The notes beneath the pieces are model-generated. The model saw only the letters and a program-made list of their open reading frames with translations. It searched no databases and was not told where the DNA came from. From positions 1-7,252 of the forward strand of contig JACPCT010000189.1 in the NCBI GenBank assembly GCA_016184445.1: a stretch of DNA of 7,252 nucleotides, in the 5' to 3' direction. Shown piece after piece: positions 1-6,173 of the stretch; position 1 is the first letter of the stretch, and each line of letters starts with the position of its first letter. Both the position numbers and the translations under genes were made by a program. This stretch comes from Candidatus Tectimicrobiota bacterium (GTDB taxonomy: Bacteria > UBA8248).

Positions 1-1053
1 CCCGCCGCGCTCCTCCGGCGGCTGATGCTCAAGGCGTTCCGGCACACGGCGGCCTATGACGCGGCCATCTCGGCCTACTTCGCCGCCCAGGAGGAGGACG
101 GCGACCTGCCCGAGCGCCTGGTGATCGAGCTGAACCGCGTGCGCACCCTCCGCTATGGGGAGAACCCCCACCAGCGCGGCGCCTTCTACCGCGCGGGGGG
201 CCCGGCCGGCTTCTCCCTCGCCGACGCCGAGGTGCTGGGCGGGAAGGAGCTCTCCTTCAACAACTACCTCGACCTCGCCGCTGCGGCGGAGCTTGCGGCG
301 GACATGGAGGGGCTGGCCTGCGTCATCATCAAGCACACCAACCCGAGCGGGGTGGGGCTGGGGGACACCCAGGCCGCGGCCTACGAGCGCGCCCTGGCCT
401 GTGATCCCGTCTCCGCTTTCGGGAGCATCATCGGCTTCAACCGCAGGGTGGACCGCGAGGCCGCCGAGGCCATGCGCAGCCTGTTCGTGGAGGCGGTGGT
501 GGCCCCCGACTACGACTCGGGCGCGCTCGAGGTCTTCCGCAAGAAGAAGAACCTCCGGATCCTCCGCCTCCCCGGCCTGGGGGCCATCCCGCCGGGCGGC
601 CTCGACCTCCGTTCGGTGCCGGGCGGGGTTCTCCTCCAAGAGCGGGACCGGATCGGCGAGGAGGACTTCGCGTGGAAAGTGGTCACCCCCCGGGCCCCCT
701 CGCCCGAAGAGGAGAAGGCGCTCCGCATCGCCTGGCGGGTGGCTCGCCACGTGAAGAGCAACGCCATCGTGCTCGCCGACGCGCGGGGCACCGTGGGAGT
801 GGGCGCGGGCCAGATGAACCGGGTAGACTCAGTGCGCCTCGCCGCCGACCGCGCCCAGCTTCCGGTGAAGGGGACGGTCCTCGCCTCGGACGCCTTCTTC
901 CCCTTCCGCGACGGGGTGGACGAGGCCGCCAAGCGCGGCGTGCGCGCCGTAGCGGAGCCGGGGGGCTCCTTGCGCGACGACGAGGTGATCCAGGCCGCCG
1001 CCGAGCACGGGATCGCCATGGTGTTCACGGGGCGCCGCCATTTCCGCCACTAA
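1..1053 (+). CDS. purH: Bifunctional AICAR transformylase / IMP cyclohydrolase, 5'-truncated
   Basis: PurH catalyses the last two steps of purine synthesis: formylation of AICAR with 10-formyl-tetrahydrofolate, then ring closure to IMP, in the cytosol. The frame is open from base 1, so the gene starts upstream. About 350 codons remain of a usual 510-530, and the N-terminal MGS-like cyclohydrolase domain is mostly missing. What is visible is the transformylase part. Counting from the ATG at 25, RYGENPHQ is at 43-50, ELSFNNYLDL at 75-84, the catalytic Lys-His in IIKHTNPSG at 101-109, DPVSAFGSII at 127-136, VKSNAIVLA at 243-251, GAGQMNRVDSVRLA at 260-273, LASDAFFPFRDGVDEAA at 286-302, and the hallmark C-terminus FTGRRHFRH at 334-342. 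The loop KHTNPSG has Ser where many homologues have Cys. The ATG at 25 is internal (KAFRHTAAYDAAI is a conserved PurH segment), not the start. folC follows 7 nt after the stop. The identification is secure. Confidence 0.97.
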   Translation, partial: PAALLRRLMLKAFRHTAAYDAAISAYFAAQEEDGDLPERLVIELNRVRTLRYGENPHQRGAFYRAGGPAGFSLADAEVLGGKELSFNNYLDLAAAAELAADMEGLACVIIKHTNPSGVGLGDTQAAAYERALACDPVSAFGSIIGFNRRVDREAAEAMRSLFVEAVVAPDYDSGALEVFRKKKNLRILRLPGLGAIPPGGLDLRSVPGGVLLQERDRIGEEDFAWKVVTPRAPSPEEEKALRIAWRVARHVKSNAIVLADARGTVGVGAGQMNRVDSVRLAADRAQLPVKGTVLASDAFFPFRDGVDEAAKRGVRAVAEPGGSLRDDEVIQAAAEHGIAMVFTGRRHFRH

Positions 1054-1060
1054 TCCCTCC

Positions 1061-2500
1061 ATGGGCCCCGACGTTCTATCGGCCGTCTCCTTTTCGCTCG
1101 GGGAGGAAGTCCCGCCGGTGGAGTTGTTCCGCCGGCTTGAGGTCTTCCTCAACGCCCTGGCTGCCCTTCCCAAGAGGTCCTGGCGCCCGCGCATCGACCC
1201 GCGCGGCCTCCGCGTCGAGGGCCCCGGCCTGCGCCGGGTGGAGGCCCTGCTGGACCGGCTGGGTGTGCCCGCCCCGGGGCGCCCGGTCGTGCACGTGGTG
1301 GGGACGAGCGGGAAGGGCTCGACCGTCCTCATGATGGCCGAGGCCTTCCACGCCGCGGGCGTCCGCACGGCGGCTTTCTTCTCTCCCCACCTGACCTCCC
1401 TCGCCGAGCGGTTCTGGATCACCGGCAGGTTCCTCGATCCTGCCTGGGCCGGCCGCTGCGGCGCCCGCCTCGCCCAGGCCGCCGGCGACATGGCCAAGGA
1501 CCCCGCTCTGGGGCCCCCTTCCTACTTCGAGGCGACGCTGGGCATATTCCTCCTCGCGGCGGAGGAGGCGGGCTGCGAGATGATCCTTCTCGAGGCGGGG
1601 CTGGGGGGGACCTATGACGCGACGAACGCCGTCACCCCCGCCGCCCTCGACGTGGTGACGCCCATCGGGCTGGATCACACCGACCTGCTCGGGGAGACCG
1701 TGGCCCGGATCGCCCGTGACAAGGCGGGGATCATCACCCGCGGCGGGCGCGTCATCTCCGGCGTGCAGCATGTGAGCGCCCGGCGCGAGCTGGCCCGGGT
1801 GGCACGGGAGCGGGGGGCCTCTTTGATCTCCCCGCCCGAGGTGGAGCGCCTCGCCTGGGGGGTGGACGGCTGCCGCCTCGACCTCTGCTTCCCGGACGGG
1901 GAGCGCTGGGAGGGGCTGCGCACCCGGATGTGCGGCGGCCACCAGGCGCTCAACGCGGCCGTCGCGGCGGGAGCCTGCAGGCTCCTCGGCCTGCGGGAGG
2001 AGGCCGTGCGTGCGGGCGTCTGGGCCGCGCGGCTGCCGTGCCGCCTGGAGGCGATGCCCGATCAGCCGGCCGTGATCCTCGACGGCGCCCACAACCGCGA
2101 CAAGGCTCGCGCCCTGGCCGAGGCGATGGACCAATGGCCCGGACGGCGGCGCATCTTCGTCCTCGGGGCGGTGGGCGACAAGGACTACCGCGGCATGGCC
2201 CGGGTGCTCGCCCCGGCGGGCCACCACTTCTTCGTGACCCTTCCGCCCGGTGGTGTGCCGCGCCCCGGCCTGCCCCCCGAGAAATTCCGCCAAGCGCTGG
2301 TGCGCGCGGGGGCTCGCAACGTCGATGTGGTCATGGACCCCTGGAACGCCCTCGACGCCGCCCTCGCCGACGCCAGGGAGGGGGATGTCGTGGTGGTGGC
2401 GGGCTCCCTCTACCTAGCCGGGGAACTGAGAAGGCGGTGGGTGCCCGAGAGCCGCATCCTCGAGACGGGCCGGGCTTTCCCGCCGGAGCTCGGCTTGTGA
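1061..2500 (+). CDS. folC: Dihydrofolate synthase / folylpolyglutamate synthase (Mur ligase family)
   Basis: FolC adds glutamate to dihydropteroate and to folates in the cytosol, with ATP. Numbered from the ATG at 1061 (479 aa), the Mur-ligase signatures are: P-loop GTSGKGST at 81-88, SPHL at 108-111 and ER at 116-117, FE at 156-157, EAGLGGTYDATN at 178-189, LDHTDLLG at 204-211, KAGI with the lysine expected to be carbamylated at 221-224, GGHQALNA at 292-299, and DGAHN opening the C-terminal glutamate-ligase domain at 341-345. Two motifs deviate from the common form: Ser for Asn in GTNGKGS, and TY for RL in GGRLDATN. The start is uncertain. The ATG at 1061 has no Shine-Dalgarno, whereas GTG 1118 (460 aa) has GGAGG at 1102-1106 and gives an N-terminus nearer the usual length before the P-loop. 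The stop overlaps the folP start, so FolC and FolP, consecutive enzymes in the pathway, are probably translated together. Confidence 0.93.
   Translation: MGPDVLSAVSFSLGEEVPPVELFRRLEVFLNALAALPKRSWRPRIDPRGLRVEGPGLRRVEALLDRLGVPAPGRPVVHVVGTSGKGSTVLMMAEAFHAAGVRTAAFFSPHLTSLAERFWITGRFLDPAWAGRCGARLAQAAGDMAKDPALGPPSYFEATLGIFLLAAEEAGCEMILLEAGLGGTYDATNAVTPAALDVVTPIGLDHTDLLGETVARIARDKAGIITRGGRVISGVQHVSARRELARVARERGASLISPPEVERLAWGVDGCRLDLCFPDGERWEGLRTRMCGGHQALNAAVAAGACRLLGLREEAVRAGVWAARLPCRLEAMPDQPAVILDGAHNRDKARALAEAMDQWPGRRRIFVLGAVGDKDYRGMARVLAPAGHHFFVTLPPGGVPRPGLPPEKFRQALVRAGARNVDVVMDPWNALDAALADAREGDVVVVAGSLYLAGELRRRWVPESRILETGRAFPPELGL
2485..2500 (+). promoter_or_regulatory. folP ribosome binding site and folC/folP GTGA overlap
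   Basis: GGAG at 2485-2488 lies 8 nt before GTG 2497. That GTG shares bases with the folC stop TGA at 2498-2500, giving a 4-bp overlap. This arrangement fixes the folP start and implies translational coupling. The frame stays open upstream to 1930, but that part lies on top of folC and reads as an Arg/Gly/Pro-rich GC shadow. Confidence 0.75.
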
Positions 2501-3393
2501 GGGAAATCCTCTCCTTCGGTCCCGCCCAGCGCACCCCTCCTCCGGTGGCCGACTGCCGGGGGCGCCTTTTGGATTTCACCCGCGTGCGGATCATGGGGGT
2601 GCTGAACGTCACCCCGGACAGCTTCTCCGACGGCGGGAAGTTCTTCGATCTCTCCCGCGCCCTCGAAGCGGTTGCGCGCATGACGGAAGAGGGGGCGGAC
2701 ATCATCGACATCGGGGGGGAGAGCACCCGCCCCGGCTCCGCGCCCGTGGACGAGGCGGGCGAGCTGCGGCGCGTCATGCCCGTGCTGGAGAGGCTCGGCC
2801 CGTCGAAGGGGCCGCTTCTCTCCATCGACACGCGCAAGCCGGGGGTGGCCCGCGCCGCCCTCGAGGCGGGGGTCCACGTCCTGAACGACGTGGGGGGGCT
2901 CGCCGACCCCGCCATGCGCGAGGCCGCCGCCCGCGCGGGGGCGCCCGCCGTCGCCATGCACATGCGGGGGGAGCCCCGGACGATGCAGGAGAACCCGGTC
3001 TATGACGACGTTGCCCGGGAAGTGGCGGCCTACCTGGAGGGCCGGGCGCGGGAGGCCGAGGCGGCGGGGGTTCGCTCGGTGTGGGTCGACCCGGGCCTCG
3101 GCTTCGGGAAGACCTGGGACCACAACCTGGAGATTCTCCGCCAGCTCCCGGCGTTTACGGCGATGAGGCGGCCGGTCGTGATCGGGGTCTCGCGCAAGGC
3201 CTTCGTGGGGGCCGTTACGGGAGTGGCCCATGCCGGGGACCGTTTGGTCGGGAGCAAGGTGGCGGAGGCCTTCGCCGCCCTCGCGGGCGCGGACGTCATC
3301 CGCACCCACGACGTGAAGGCCGCCGCCGAAGCCCTCAAGATGGCGGCGGCCCTCGCACGGGGAACCGCAGAGGAGCGCTCGGGCGCCGGGTAG
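2497..3393 (+). CDS. folP: Dihydropteroate synthase
   Basis: FolP condenses p-aminobenzoate with dihydropterin pyrophosphate to give dihydropteroate, the substrate of FolC. It is a cytosolic TIM barrel and the sulfonamide target. With the GTG start at 2497 it has 298 aa, slightly above the usual 270-285 because of about 30 extra N-terminal residues. Visible motifs: MGVLNVTPDSFSDGG at 33-47 with the Mg-binding Asn37; DIGGESTRPGS at 71-81, which carries the flexible Thr-Arg loop; SIDTRKPGV at 109-117 with Asp111; LNDVGG at 129-134 with Asn130; MHMRGEPRTMQ at 154-164; VDPGLGFGKT at 197-206 with Asp198; GVSRKAFVG at 230-238 with Lys234; and IRTHDV at 268-273. All the expected pterin, sulfonamide-site and phosphate ligands are present, so the enzyme should be active. 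I see no loop insertion of the kind linked to sulfonamide resistance. Gene packing ends after it. Confidence 0.96.
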   Translation: MREILSFGPAQRTPPPVADCRGRLLDFTRVRIMGVLNVTPDSFSDGGKFFDLSRALEAVARMTEEGADIIDIGGESTRPGSAPVDEAGELRRVMPVLERLGPSKGPLLSIDTRKPGVARAALEAGVHVLNDVGGLADPAMREAAARAGAPAVAMHMRGEPRTMQENPVYDDVAREVAAYLEGRAREAEAAGVRSVWVDPGLGFGKTWDHNLEILRQLPAFTAMRRPVVIGVSRKAFVGAVTGVAHAGDRLVGSKVAEAFAALAGADVIRTHDVKAAAEALKMAAALARGTAEERSGAG

Positions 3394-3394
3394 T

Positions 3395-3416
3395 GGGTCA
3401 GTTTGATTTCTGACCC
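3395..3416. repeat. Perfect inverted repeat just after folP
   Basis: GGGTCAG at 3395-3401 and CTGACCC at 3410-3416 form a perfect 7-bp stem around the 8-nt loop TTTGATTT, starting one base after the folP stop. No T-tract follows (the next bases are GGTTGGCGG), so it is a poor classic intrinsic terminator, though it could still protect the 3' end of the operon mRNA. GGGTCAG-type termini also occur at the edges of some insertion elements. No second copy is seen in the window. It marks the left border of the atypical segment. Confidence 0.6.
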
Positions 3417-3474
3417 GGTTGGCGGCTATGGTTGATACGGCTAATTCCAAGTTGGGCGGCGTGAGGCGCATGTA

Positions 3475-3894
3475 ATGCGACTTCCGAAGCCGGTCGTGCG
3501 TATCGCGAACGCGGTCACCAACCTCGCCCTTCTCGTGGGCGTCCCACGGCCTCCATACACCCGTGAAAACGCGCTCATCATCGAAACCGTCGGCCGTCGC
3601 TCGGGTAAGCGGCGCCGCATCCCTGTGGGGTATCTCGACGACGGCGGGCGCATCATCGTCGTCGTGGAGGACGGCTCCCGCGCCCCCTGGGTCCGCAACG
3701 CGCTCGCGAACGACGGTCGCCTCCGGATTCACTTGCACGGAGCATGGCGCCCGGCCCGCTTGCGGATCCTCGACGAAGATCCGGAGAGTTGTCTTCGCCG
3801 GATGAATCGAGTGCATGCGGCATTCGTGCGTCTCGAATCGGAGTACGCCGGGAGTCGTGGAGATCTTGCCCGAATGAGGTACACGTCGAGTTGA
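3475..3894 (+). CDS. Nitroreductase / quinone reductase-like, F420-dependent split-barrel protein (DUF385 type)
   Basis: This 139-aa protein resembles the deazaflavin (F420H2)-dependent nitroreductase/quinone-reductase family, a split beta-barrel fold related to flavin-binding oxidoreductases. Supporting segments are IIETVGRRSGKRRRIPVGYL at 35-54, matching the family pattern TTxGRkSGxxRxxPlxy, and PWVRNALAND at 71-80, matching the PAWyhNLxAnP pattern, followed by strand-rich RIHLHGAWRPARLRIL at 84-99. The substrate is unknown, and the family is diverse enough that FMN or heme binding is also possible. The last 20 residues match nothing I recall. GAGG at 3463-3466 sits 8 nt before the ATG. Codon use differs from the neighbours, with CGT, CGA, CCT, AGT and GAA more frequent and more A/T at third positions toward the 3' end. 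The gene stands alone between two dyad-rich non-coding stretches. I infer that it was acquired horizontally and is not functionally tied to the folate genes. Confidence 0.72.
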   Translation: MRLPKPVVRIANAVTNLALLVGVPRPPYTRENALIIETVGRRSGKRRRIPVGYLDDGGRIIVVVEDGSRAPWVRNALANDGRLRIHLHGAWRPARLRILDEDPESCLRRMNRVHAAFVRLESEYAGSRGDLARMRYTSS

Positions 3895-4100
3895 GTGCCG
3901 TCCAACAAGTTGTCGGCCACGGGCTCCGGCTGCACGGGTAGCCTAGTGAACGACGCGGCGTGGTGGGTTTCGCGCACCACCGCGGCTTAGCGGCTGGGCG
4001 TGGAACGAATCGGACAAACGTCGTTACGATGAGCACTTCACCGCTTAAGCATTAACCGACGGTCTGGGTAGACCGGCCCAGTGCCGGGCACCGGGGCCTG
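3895..4100. other. Non-coding, dyad-rich stretch after the reductase gene
   Basis: No frame here has credible protein character. It holds several dyads. CGCGG (3954-3958) plus TGGTG (3961-3965) pair with CACCA (3975-3979) plus CCGCG (3980-3984), a 10-bp stem with a 2-nt bulge. GCTTAAGC at 4043-4050 is an 8-bp palindrome. CGGTCT (4060-4065) and AGACCG (4070-4075) form a 6-bp stem with loop GGGT. GGCCC (4075-4079) pairs with GGGCC (4094-4098) around an inner GTGCC/GGCAC. None is followed by a T-tract, so none is a textbook terminator, although any could end the reductase transcript. Base composition is lower in GC than in the flanking operons. Confidence 0.5.
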
Positions 4101-4129
4101 TTGACACCGCCTGCTCCCGTCTCTAGTCT
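4101..4129 (+). promoter_or_regulatory. Sigma-70 type promoter candidate for panB
   Basis: A perfect -35 hexamer TTGACA at 4101-4106 is followed after exactly 17 bp by TAGTCT at 4124-4129, which matches the -10 consensus at T1, A2 and T6. It lies outside any gene. Initiation near 4136 would give a leader of about 105 nt before the panB ATG at 4241. The same TTGACAC -35 context recurs before mraZ at 7140, which supports its use in this organism. A GC-rich dyad at 4075-4098 abuts the -35 and could be an operator or terminator. Confidence 0.6.
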
Positions 4130-4150
4130 TATTTGAGCCATTCAGCCGAT

Positions 4151-4204
4151 GGGCCCCGGACTGTCTTGGCCGGGAGCCCGCTTCGGCCTGGGCGCTTGGT
4201 TTTT
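4151..4204 (+). promoter_or_regulatory. panB leader with two competing hairpins and a T-tract (attenuator-like)
   Basis: Hairpin I: GGGC (4151-4154) plus CCCGG (4155-4159) pair with CCGGG (4170-4174) plus GCCC (4176-4179), 9 bp with one bulged A and a 10-nt loop. Hairpin II reuses that GCCC: AGCCC (4175-4179) pairs imperfectly with GGGCGCT (4190-4196) around an inner GC-TTCG-GC, and TGG plus TTTTT (4200-4204) follow. The two cannot form together, and hairpin II with the T-tract resembles an intrinsic terminator. This is the layout of an attenuator, but I recognise no known riboswitch or leader peptide, and chance pairing is common in GC-rich DNA. Confidence 0.35.
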
Positions 4205-4228
4205 CATGGAATAACGGCGTTCACCCTC

Positions 4229-4235
4229 GAGGGAG
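4229..4235 (+). promoter_or_regulatory. panB ribosome binding site
   Basis: GAGGGAG at 4229-4235 ends 5 nt before ATG 4241, which decides the panB start. The site overlaps the perfect palindrome CCCTCGAGGG at 4224-4233, whose left half could weakly mask it. The frame is open back to TTG 4133, but that extension carries no PanB-like residues and would run through the leader hairpins. Confidence 0.75.
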
Positions 4236-4240
4236 CGACC

Positions 4241-5053
4241 ATGGTCACGGCCACCCACCACAGGAAAGTCACCTCGGCCTCCGTCCGCGCCAGCAAGGGG
4301 GGCGAGAAGCTCACCTCCGTCACCGCCTACGACTATCCCACTGCCAAGATCGCCGACCAGGCGGGGGTGGATATCCTCCTCGTCGGGGACAGCCTCGGGA
4401 TGGTGGTCCTCGGCTACCCGGACACCACCAAGGTCACCCTCGGCGACATGCTCCACCACACGAAGGCCGTCGCCCGGGCCAAGCCGGCGGCGCTGGTGGT
4501 GGCCGATCTCCCCTTCCTCTCCTATGGCGTGGACGTGCGCGACACCATCCGCAGCGCGGGCCGCCTCATCCAGGAGGGCGGAGCGGAAGCGGTCAAGCTG
4601 GAGGGCGGGGTGCGGGTGCGCGAGGAGATCCGCGCGGTGGTGGGCTGCCAGATCCCGGTGATGGGCCACGTGGGGCTCACCCCGCAGAGCGTCCACGCCT
4701 TCGGCGGCTACAAGATCCAGGGCAAGAAGAGCGAAGACGCCGACCGCGTGCTGCGCGACGCGGTGGCGGTCCAGGAGGGGGGTGCCTTCTCCGTCGTCCT
4801 CGAGGGAATCCCCGCCGCCCTCGCCGAGCGGATCACCCGGGAAATCGACATCCCCACCATTGGCATCGGAGCCGGTCCTAGCTGCGACGGGCAGGTGCTC
4901 GTCCTCCACGACATGCTCGGCCTATACCCGGATTTCCGGCCCAAGTTCGTCAAGGTGTACGATGAGCTCGGGGAGTCTGCCCAGGCCGCCCTCGAACGGT
5001 TCTGCCGCGAGGTGCGGGAGGGCGTCTTCCCCGGGCCCGAGCATTCCTTCTAG
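4241..5053 (+). CDS. panB: 3-methyl-2-oxobutanoate hydroxymethyltransferase (ketopantoate hydroxymethyltransferase)
   Basis: PanB transfers a hydroxymethyl group from 5,10-methylene-tetrahydrofolate to 2-oxoisovalerate, giving ketopantoate, the first committed step of pantothenate and CoA synthesis. It is a cytosolic TIM-barrel enzyme. The 270-aa product is close to the usual 260-280. Conserved parts are VTAYDYPTAKIADQAGVD at 27-44, LLVGDSLGMV at 46-55 with metal ligand Asp50, VVADLPFLSY at 86-95 with Asp89, AVKLEGG at 117-123 with Glu121, GHVGLTPQSV at 142-151, GGYKIQGK at 155-162, the presumed catalytic Glu188 in VVLEGIP, and PTIGIGAGPSCDGQVLVLHD at 205-224. All expected metal and catalytic residues are present. 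The gene has its own promoter candidate and long leader, so it can be expressed apart from folC-folP. No panC or panD lies nearby. The cobT frame starts 55 nt downstream, so cotranscription is likely. Confidence 0.97.
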   Translation: MVTATHHRKVTSASVRASKGGEKLTSVTAYDYPTAKIADQAGVDILLVGDSLGMVVLGYPDTTKVTLGDMLHHTKAVARAKPAALVVADLPFLSYGVDVRDTIRSAGRLIQEGGAEAVKLEGGVRVREEIRAVVGCQIPVMGHVGLTPQSVHAFGGYKIQGKKSEDADRVLRDAVAVQEGGAFSVVLEGIPAALAERITREIDIPTIGIGAGPSCDGQVLVLHDMLGLYPDFRPKFVKVYDELGESAQAALERFCREVREGVFPGPEHSF

Positions 5054-5073
5054 TTTCCGTTGCGGATCCTGAA

Positions 5074-5088
5074 ATGCGCGAAGCGCAT
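5074..5088 (+). repeat. Short perfect hairpin between panB and cobT
   Basis: ATGCGC at 5074-5079 and GCGCAT at 5083-5088 form a perfect 6-bp stem with loop GAA. It lies 20 nt after the panB stop and 20 nt before the cobT start. No T-tract follows, so read-through into cobT is expected. It could serve as an mRNA processing or stabilising element, or be chance. Confidence 0.4.
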
Positions 5089-5108
5089 GCTGGCGCCGGG
5101 GGTGTCCC

Positions 5109-6173
5109 TTGATTGACCTGGCGGCGCGCGTCACCCTTCCCTCGCCCGAGATCCTGGCCGCGGCCTGGCGCCGGCTGGACCGCCTCACCAAGCCTCCGCG
5201 CAGCCTGGGACAGATCGAGGAGTGGGGGGCCCGCTACTGCGCCATCCGGGGGGAGGTGCCGCCCCCGCCCCTGCGTGCGGGCGCGTTGGTTTTTGCGGCA
5301 GATCACGGGGTGACGGCGGAAGGGGTGAGCGCCTATCCCGCCGAGGTGACGGCCCAGATGGTCCTTAACTTCGTGCGGGGCGGGGCCGCTGTGAATGCCC
5401 TGGCCCGGGAGCAGGGGGCCGCGCTGCGGGTGGTGGACGTGGGCGTCCGGTCGGATCTCCCGCCCCATTCGGGGCTCCTCATCCGCAAGGTGGCCCAGGG
5501 GACGCGGAACTTTCTGCGGGAGCCCGCCATGACGGCGGCCGAGGCGGAGGAGGTCCTGCGGGGGGGGTTCGATGCGGCCCAAGGGATGGCCAGGGAGGGA
5601 GTGACCGCCCTCGCCCTGGGCGAGATGGGAATTGGCAACACCACGGCGGCGGCGGCCCTCTCGGCAGCCTTGCTGGGGTTTCCCGCCCCGGAGCTGGTGG
5701 GGCCGGGCACGGGGGTCGAGGGCCCGGCGCTCGAACGGAAGCGCGAGGTGGTGGAGGGTGCCTTCCGGCGGATCGGCCCCGGCCCGAGGCCGCCGATGGA
5801 GGTGCTCCGCCAAGTGGGGGGATTCGAGATCGGCGCCCTGGCTGGGGCCATCCTGGGAGGAGCGGCGGCGGGAGCGGCGGTCTTCGTGGACGGCTTCGTG
5901 GTGACCGCGGCGGCCCTCCTCGCCCGGGCGCTCTGCCCGCAGGCGATGGCATACTGCTTCCCGTCCCACCTGTCCGCCGAGCCGGGCCACGCCCGCCAGC
6001 TGGAGAGCCTGGGCTGGGAGCCGCCCATCCGGATGGCCATGCGGTTGGGGGAGGGCACGGGAGCGCTGCTCGCGGTGGGGCTCCTGCGGGCGGGCTTGCG
6101 CGCCTTCGTTGAGATGGCCACATTCGAGGAGGCGGGTGTGAGCGATAAACGGGAGCCGGGGGGCGGGACTTGA
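5109..6173 (+). CDS. cobT: Nicotinate-nucleotide--dimethylbenzimidazole phosphoribosyltransferase
   Basis: CobT activates 5,6-dimethylbenzimidazole (or another lower base) with nicotinate mononucleotide to give the alpha-ribazole phosphate used to close the cobalamin nucleotide loop. The 354-aa product matches the usual 340-360. Motifs in order: LDRLTKPPRSLGQIE at 23-37, VFAADHGVTAEGVSAYP at 61-77, VVDVGV at 108-113, LALGEMGIGNTTAAAA at 168-183, LVGPGTGVEGPALERK at 196-211, QVGGFEIGALAGAILG at 235-250, SHLSAEPG at 286-293, and RMAMRLGEGTGA at 308-319 with the catalytic Glu315. The start is TTG 5109. No ATG or GTG offers a better frame entry, and this start gives a family-like N-terminus, but only a weak G-rich Shine-Dalgarno (GGGGG near 5098) precedes it, so initiation may be inefficient. 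The gene overlaps cobS by 4 bp. No cobalamin riboswitch is recognisable upstream. Confidence 0.96.
   Translation: MIDLAARVTLPSPEILAAAWRRLDRLTKPPRSLGQIEEWGARYCAIRGEVPPPPLRAGALVFAADHGVTAEGVSAYPAEVTAQMVLNFVRGGAAVNALAREQGAALRVVDVGVRSDLPPHSGLLIRKVAQGTRNFLREPAMTAAEAEEVLRGGFDAAQGMAREGVTALALGEMGIGNTTAAAALSAALLGFPAPELVGPGTGVEGPALERKREVVEGAFRRIGPGPRPPMEVLRQVGGFEIGALAGAILGGAAAGAAVFVDGFVVTAAALLARALCPQAMAYCFPSHLSAEPGHARQLESLGWEPPIRMAMRLGEGTGALLAVGLLRAGLRAFVEMATFEEAGVSDKREPGGGT

Noticed and set aside
1076..2293. Long open frame on the - strand opposite folC
   Set aside because: It is antisense to a well-conserved gene, with low-complexity Gly/Arg/His/Ala composition. Such frames are expected in GC-rich DNA. 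The same holds for - strand frames at 2410-3816, 4142-4909, 4950-5990 and 5479-6612.
1930..2496. N-terminal extension of folP by about 190 codons
   Set aside because: It overlaps folC in another frame, is Arg/Gly/Pro-rich without folP-like sequence, and a well-placed GTG with Shine-Dalgarno exists at 2497.
3653..4036. Possible - strand gene or pseudogene covering the non-coding stretch
   Set aside because: Most of it lies opposite the reductase gene, and the translation has no recognisable domain.
4133..4240. TTG-initiated 36-codon extension of panB
   Set aside because: No PanB homology, no ribosome binding site, and it runs through the leader hairpins. ATG 4241 has a clear GAGGGAG.
5054..5108. 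Cobalamin riboswitch before cobT
   Set aside because: Only 55 nt are available and no B12-box-like sequence is visible.
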